Position numbers and translations under genes: made by a program. A DNA stretch of 10,064 nucleotides, taken from positions 1 to 10,064 of the forward strand of contig CAMYCE010000080.1 in assembly GCA_947254205.1 (NCBI GenBank), in the 5' to 3' direction. The notes under the pieces are model-generated. The model was not told the origin of the DNA. It saw nothing but the letters and a program-made list of their open reading frames with translations, and did not search any database. The stretch comes from an uncultured Prevotellaceae bacterium (lineage in GTDB: Bacteria; Bacteroidota; Bacteroidia; Bacteroidales; Muribaculaceae). Positions 6,618-10,064 of this stretch are shown here, piece after piece (positions within the stretch are counted from its first letter, which is position 1; every line of letters starts with the position of its first letter).

Positions 6618-6839
6618 ATGGGAGGAATGTTTATGGAATATTGCAAAAAGATGAAGCGTGGGTTGGTGCTTGAGCAAGAACGGGCTGGCAATATTGTGGT
6701 GGTGCGCCCTGCCGAGAAATTGCCCATTGGCCATGTGTGCCACAACGGGCAAGTGATGACTCAGGCCTATGAGCTGGGGCACGAGGTTGCCCTTAGCCAA
6801 ATGACCAATATAGAGAATTTTCTTGATGGTTTGCGATAA
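6618..6839 (+). pseudogene. C-terminal remnant of a patatin-like phospholipase (DUF6363 region)
   Basis: The 73-codon frame encodes YCKKMKRGLVLEQERAGN, then IVVVRPAEKLPIG, then AYELGHEVA. This resembles the C-terminal tail (DUF6363 type) of bacterial patatin-like phospholipases, where a VIRP-x-LPIGR-like segment is followed by YELGY/R. The family members are near 280-400 residues and carry the lipase GxSxG serine and Asp in the N-terminal patatin domain; none of that is present. Directly upstream there is an in-frame TAA (6615-6617) and then the tracrRNA terminator, so the body of the gene is absent, not merely frameshifted. I infer a gene cut by the arrival of, or a rearrangement at, the CRISPR-Cas locus. 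It converges on cydB. Whether the frame is still translated is unknown. The family assignment rests on recognition of a short segment, not on a search. Confidence 0.65.
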
Positions 6840-6846
6840 CAAGCAA

Positions 6847-6879
6847 TTACGCCCTACCGCGTTGTGCAGTAGAGCGTAA
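6847..6879. terminator. Imperfect hairpin between the patatin remnant and cydB
   Basis: TTACGC (6847-6852) pairs with GCGTAA (6874-6879), and CTAC (6854-6857) with GTAG (6869-6872), with one mismatch between and an 11-base loop. It sits 28 bases past the cydB stop and just after the remnant's stop, where a terminator for convergent genes is expected. Neither strand has a clear U tract after it, so termination is uncertain. Confidence 0.4.
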
Positions 6880-6907
6880 AAAATATCTGATTGCGACCAA
6901 TTTTGGG

Positions 6908-8050
6908 TTAATATTTCTCGTCTTCGTCGGTTGTGTGCATCTCCTCGCTGGTGATTTTTTTGTGGTCGAGTGCATGCCAGGCATAGACGATGTAGCCAAG
7001 CACAAAGGGCACCAGCAACGATACCCATGTCATGGCTTGCAGGGTGAAGTAGCTCGAGCTGCTGTTGCGCAGGCTCAAGCTGCTGTTGGAGTCGGTGAGC
7101 GATGGCAAATAGGCCGTGTTGTTGTAGCCCAAAGCCCAAAAGAGGGTGAGCACCACCAACACTGTGCCCAGGCCTGCCCACCAGATGCCACCAGTGTAGG
7201 CAGGGCGCAACAGGGTTTTGCCAATGCCCCACAGCACCATCACCACACCCATGAGTAGCATCACGAGCATCCACCACATCTCAATGTAGTTGTGCAAGTA
7301 TTTATAGGGCACCCAGCTGCCATTGCCGTTGTCGTCGATGTGCACGCCGCTTGCAGTGAGAATCACGCCAAGGGTGGCTAAAAACAGCACCACAAAGGTG
7401 CCGGCATTCACCAGCAGGTGCCGGCGTTGCGATGCCCTCAAGCTGTCGCTATTGATGTTGTTGATAAAATAGAGCGAAGCCAAGGTGCGTGCCAAGAAAA
7501 ACACCATGAAGCCAAACAGCAGATTTTTCCAGCAAGCAATGGCTTCGAGGCCATGACCGGCTCCCCAAGTCGAAATGGCAGAGTTGGTCACGTCGAGCAC
7601 TTTGGTTTTGGTCACCGTGAACTCGTTGCCAAAGAACATGCTGCCCACTGCCACACCCAGCAACACAGGCCCCACCAAGCCATTGAAGCCCAGCAGAGCA
7701 TCAAAAAAGCGGGTGCCATACACGTTGCCCAGCTTGGTGCGATATTCATAGCTCACTGCCTGCAACACAAAGCTAAACAAGATGAACATCCACAGCCAGT
7801 AGGCTCCGCCAAAACTGGTAGAGTAGAAAAGTGGGAACGAGGCAAAGAAGGCTCCGCCAAAGGTGACGAGCGTGGTGAAGGTGAACTCCCACTTGCGCCC
7901 CATTGAGTTTACCATCATGGTGCGATGGTCGGGATTTTTCACACTCACAAGCATCGACTGTCCTCCTTGCACAAAGAGGAGAAACACAAGCAGTGCACCC
8001 AATATTGAGATAATGAGCCACCAGTAGTTTTGCAAAATATAGTATGTCAT
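6908..8050 (-). CDS. cydB: Cytochrome bd quinol oxidase subunit II (CydB)
   Basis: A 380-residue integral membrane protein, the normal length for the family. CydB is the second large subunit of cytochrome bd, which oxidises quinol and reduces oxygen to water at low oxygen levels, moving charge across the inner membrane. The sequence shows about nine hydrophobic segments, near residues 10-28, 56-78, 84-102, 118-140, 176-196, 214-234, 256-278, 290-308 and 336-358. The block SSSSYFTLQAMTWVSLLVPF near the C-terminus is characteristic of Bacteroidota CydB. The C-terminal tail (HTTDEDEKY) is acidic. It follows cydA by 6 bases in the same operon, which supports joint translation in equal amounts. 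CydB is less conserved than CydA, but length, topology and position leave little doubt. Confidence 0.96.
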   Translation of the reverse strand: MTYYILQNYWWLIISILGALLVFLLFVQGGQSMLVSVKNPDHRTMMVNSMGRKWEFTFTTLVTFGGAFFASFPLFYSTSFGGAYWLWMFILFSFVLQAVSYEYRTKLGNVYGTRFFDALLGFNGLVGPVLLGVAVGSMFFGNEFTVTKTKVLDVTNSAISTWGAGHGLEAIACWKNLLFGFMVFFLARTLASLYFINNINSDSLRASQRRHLLVNAGTFVVLFLATLGVILTASGVHIDDNGNGSWVPYKYLHNYIEMWWMLVMLLMGVVMVLWGIGKTLLRPAYTGGIWWAGLGTVLVVLTLFWALGYNNTAYLPSLTDSNSSLSLRNSSSSYFTLQAMTWVSLLVPFVLGYIVYAWHALDHKKITSEEMHTTDEDEKY

Positions 8051-8056
8051 GATAGT

Positions 8057-9637
8057 TTACTGTTTAATAGTGTCGAGATTGGTTTGCGATTTTTTGGAAA
8101 TTTGCTTGCACAAGATGCTCACATCGGCAATGAGCAAGGCTGTGAAGATAACGGCAAAAATCCAGAAGGTGATTTGCACATAGCTTGCGCTCAAGTCGCT
8201 GATGGCAACCTTGTTGGGCATGAGGTCTTGAATGGTCCAAGGCTGTCGGCCCACTTCGGCTACAATCCAGCCACTTGCGCTGCACAAGTAGGTGAGGGGC
8301 ACCGTTGCGATGGCCACAATGTGCCACCAGCGTGCCCACTTGGCACGGTCGAGCAACTCGCGCTTGTAGGCAAACAGCAGGCTCAGGCACAAGAATAGCA
8401 ACAGGTAGCTACCCACTGTTACCATCAAGTGGAATGTGTAGAACGTGAGAGCCACATTGGGCACGGCCTCTTCGGGCTTGTCGAGGTAGCCATATCCAAA
8501 GTAGCGGAAGTTCTCGTCGAGCGTTTGGTTGATGTGGTTCAGGGCCACTTTATCGCCAGCTCGCATGGCGGCATCATAGTTTTTCACCGCCTCTTGAGCA
8601 CGCTTGCCCCGTGCCATGCGCTCGGCAAACGACACGCCTCGTTGCAACTTGCCATTCTCGTCTTTCTTCACCCCGTCGATAATGTCGTTGATACCAGGCA
8701 CAAAGCCATTGAGGCTGTTGGTGGCAAGTAGCGACAATCCGCGAGGAATGCCTATTTTAAACAGATAGGGGTCTTCGTTGTTTTCCACTGTCTTGGCAGG
8801 ATTTAAAATGCCAAATGCCACAATTTCTTGCCCGTTGGAGCCTCGATATAGCCCCTCCATGGCTGCCAGTTTCATGGGCTGACGCTCGGCAATGGTCACC
8901 GACGAGCTATCGCCTGTGACAATCGTGAGCACAATGCCTGCCACGCCTACCCATGCGCCCACCTTCATGCTGCGGTAGCAGTGCTCGACATTGCGTTTTT
9001 TGAGCAACATCCAGCCACACACACCCACCACAAAGGTGCCGGCCAGCACCCACGCGCTAAACACTGTGTGGAAAAACTTGTTCACCGCCATGGGCGAGAG
9101 TGCCACGGCAGCAAAGCTCGTCATCTCGTTGCGCATGGTTGCAGGATTGAAATGGCACCCCACAGGGTCTTGCATCCAAGCATTGGCCACCAAAATCCAC
9201 AGAGCCGAGAGGCTTGCACCAATGGCTGTGAGCCATGTAGAGGCGAGGTGAAACTTGGGGCTCACGCGCTTCCAGCCAAAAAACATGACTGCGATAAAGG
9301 TTGATTCCATGAAAAAGGCCAAAATACCCTCGATAGCAAGTGGAGCGCCAAAAATGTCGCCCACAAACCAGCTGTAGTTTGACCAATTGGTGCCAAATTC
9401 AAATTCAAGAATAATGCCAGTGGCCACACCAATGGCAAAGTTCACTCCAAATAGTGTCATCCAAAACTTGGTGGTGGCCAGCCACTTCTCGCTGCGAGTG
9501 CGATAGTAGAGAGTTTCCATAATGGCTACTATCACGCCCAGCCCAAGAGTGAGCGGCACAAAGAGCCAATGATAGATGGAGGTGAGTGCAAATTGAGCAC
9601 GCGACCAGTCTACGACGTTCATTAGTTCATTCATCAT
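8057..9637 (-). CDS. cydA: Cytochrome bd quinol oxidase subunit I (CydA)
   Basis: A 526-residue membrane subunit that binds hemes b558, b595 and d and the quinol. Landmarks, with E. coli equivalents from family knowledge: H23 (H19), E103 and E111 (E99, E107) in LAIEGILAFFMEST, H190 (H186) and M405 (M393) as the heme b558 ligands, K256 and E261 (K252, E257) in the quinol-binding KLAAMEG, and the signature GRQPW at 463-467 with E461 and R464 (E445, R448). The periplasmic Q-loop between about 256 and 396 is about as long as in E. coli, so this is the long-loop (L) form. All key ligands are present and the enzyme should be active. Two ATG codons stand in tandem at 9637 and 9634; the second may be the true start. 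The gene lies between DUF4492 (49 bases upstream) and cydB (6 bases downstream). Confidence 0.98.
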   Translation of the reverse strand: MMNELMNVVDWSRAQFALTSIYHWLFVPLTLGLGVIVAIMETLYYRTRSEKWLATTKFWMTLFGVNFAIGVATGIILEFEFGTNWSNYSWFVGDIFGAPLAIEGILAFFMESTFIAVMFFGWKRVSPKFHLASTWLTAIGASLSALWILVANAWMQDPVGCHFNPATMRNEMTSFAAVALSPMAVNKFFHTVFSAWVLAGTFVVGVCGWMLLKKRNVEHCYRSMKVGAWVGVAGIVLTIVTGDSSSVTIAERQPMKLAAMEGLYRGSNGQEIVAFGILNPAKTVENNEDPYLFKIGIPRGLSLLATNSLNGFVPGINDIIDGVKKDENGKLQRGVSFAERMARGKRAQEAVKNYDAAMRAGDKVALNHINQTLDENFRYFGYGYLDKPEEAVPNVALTFYTFHLMVTVGSYLLLFLCLSLLFAYKRELLDRAKWARWWHIVAIATVPLTYLCSASGWIVAEVGRQPWTIQDLMPNKVAISDLSASYVQITFWIFAVIFTALLIADVSILCKQISKKSQTNLDTIKQ

Positions 9638-9686
9638 GTTGTGTAATTTTTTTTTTGTTTATTTAGTTTTTTAGTTATGCTCCCAT

Positions 9687-9932
9687 TCACCGCCTTTTGG
9701 TGAGCTGCTCTTTCACATAATTTGCTTTTTCTTGGTCGGTTTCGGCCTTTGAATTCAAAAAGTTGGGAAAGAAAATGAATCGCAAAATCACGAAGAAAAC
9801 AAACAGCTTGATAAATATAATAACCCACAACGTCTTGCCCACAGTCATGGCTTTGAAGCCATCGCGGTAGAACTTAAAAATCTTGATAAAGACATTTTCC
9901 CTGTCCTTTGCTGCATTGAAATTGGTTATCAT
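9687..9932 (-). CDS. DUF4492 small membrane protein
   Basis: An 81-residue protein with one clear hydrophobic segment (about residues 35-57, TLWVIIFIKLFVFFVILRFIF) preceded by a basic amphipathic stretch (IFKFYRDGFKAMTVGKTLW) and followed by a charged tail. This is the pattern of DUF4492, a family of unknown function found in Bacteroidota just upstream of cydA. Its constant position suggests a role in assembly or stability of cytochrome bd, by analogy with small CydX-type subunits, but that is inference and no CydX similarity is claimed. The frame could also start seven codons earlier at a TTG (9953), giving 88 residues; I prefer the ATG at 9932. The first gene of the DUF4492-cydA-cydB operon. 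Confidence 0.85.
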   Translation of the reverse strand: MITNFNAAKDRENVFIKIFKFYRDGFKAMTVGKTLWVIIFIKLFVFFVILRFIFFPNFLNSKAETDQEKANYVKEQLTKRR

Positions 9933-9979
9933 CTCAGTTAATGGATATGACAAATGTTGTTATAATTATATTAAGGCTA

Positions 9980-10010
9980 CAAAATTAAGCAAATATATTA
10001 AATCTGCAAA
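9980..10010 (-). promoter_or_regulatory. Promoter of the DUF4492-cydA-cydB operon
   Basis: On the minus strand, TTTG (10010-10007) is followed after exactly 19 bases by TAATTTTG (9987-9980). Both elements match the Bacteroidota consensus without a mismatch. Transcription would begin near 9973-9976, about 40 bases before the chosen DUF4492 start. A second TAnnTTTG box (TATATTTG) lies about 4 bases upstream of the first, with a poorer partner. No operator for an oxygen regulator could be recognised. The remaining bases, up to 10064, show nothing further. Confidence 0.65.
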
Positions 10011-10064
10011 TTTTAAACCCCAATCGGTCATTAGGTCGCAATAAGAAAATATCTTAGGCTTTTC

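Noticed and set aside
6564..7277. A 237-codon minus-strand frame overlapping cydB and the tracrRNA
   Set aside because: Rich in His, Gln and Ala as expected for an off-frame reading of cydB; it crosses the remnant and the terminator and has no recognisable domain.

Overview
The window comes from a Bacteroidota genome, most likely Bacteroidales. The evidence is a long Bacteroidota-type II-C Cas9, a 47-bp CRISPR repeat, promoters of the Bacteroidota form (TTTG, 19-21 bases, TAnnTTTG), few clear Shine-Dalgarno sites, and a DUF4492-cydA-cydB cluster, which is a typical Bacteroidota arrangement. A genus cannot be assigned safely from the sequence alone.

Layout. Bases 1-46 are not genomic: they match the Illumina Nextera i7 adapter, including the index usually called N711. 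The contig therefore starts inside a CRISPR array. Bases 47-62 are the tail of a cut spacer. The visible array (63-725) has nine identical 47-bp repeats and eight spacers. A spacer region with a perfect 16-bp inverted repeat (796-834) separates it from a leftward operon cas9-cas1-cas2 (minus strand, 6412 down to 962). A tracrRNA gene (about 6516-6595, plus strand) lies upstream of cas9 and diverges from it. Next to its terminator is a 73-codon remnant of the C-terminus of a patatin-like phospholipase (6618-6839). The rest is a leftward respiratory operon: DUF4492 (9932-9687), cydA (9637-8057) and cydB (8050-6908), with a consensus promoter at 9980-10010.

How the parts work together. Cas1 and Cas2 would capture spacers. 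The array would be read rightward, converging on the cas operon. The first 25 bases of the repeat can pair with the tracrRNA anti-repeat, giving the dual guide for Cas9. All RuvC and HNH catalytic residues are present, so the system looks intact. There is no csn2 or cas4, which makes it subtype II-C. The two less routine features are a Bacteroidota promoter inside every repeat (resembling the repeat-embedded crRNA promoters known in Neisseria II-C) and a repeat-like GTTGTGAA block in the tracrRNA that could fold back on the anti-repeat. CydA and CydB form the cytochrome bd quinol oxidase, a separate housekeeping function. I see no wholly new defence system in this window.
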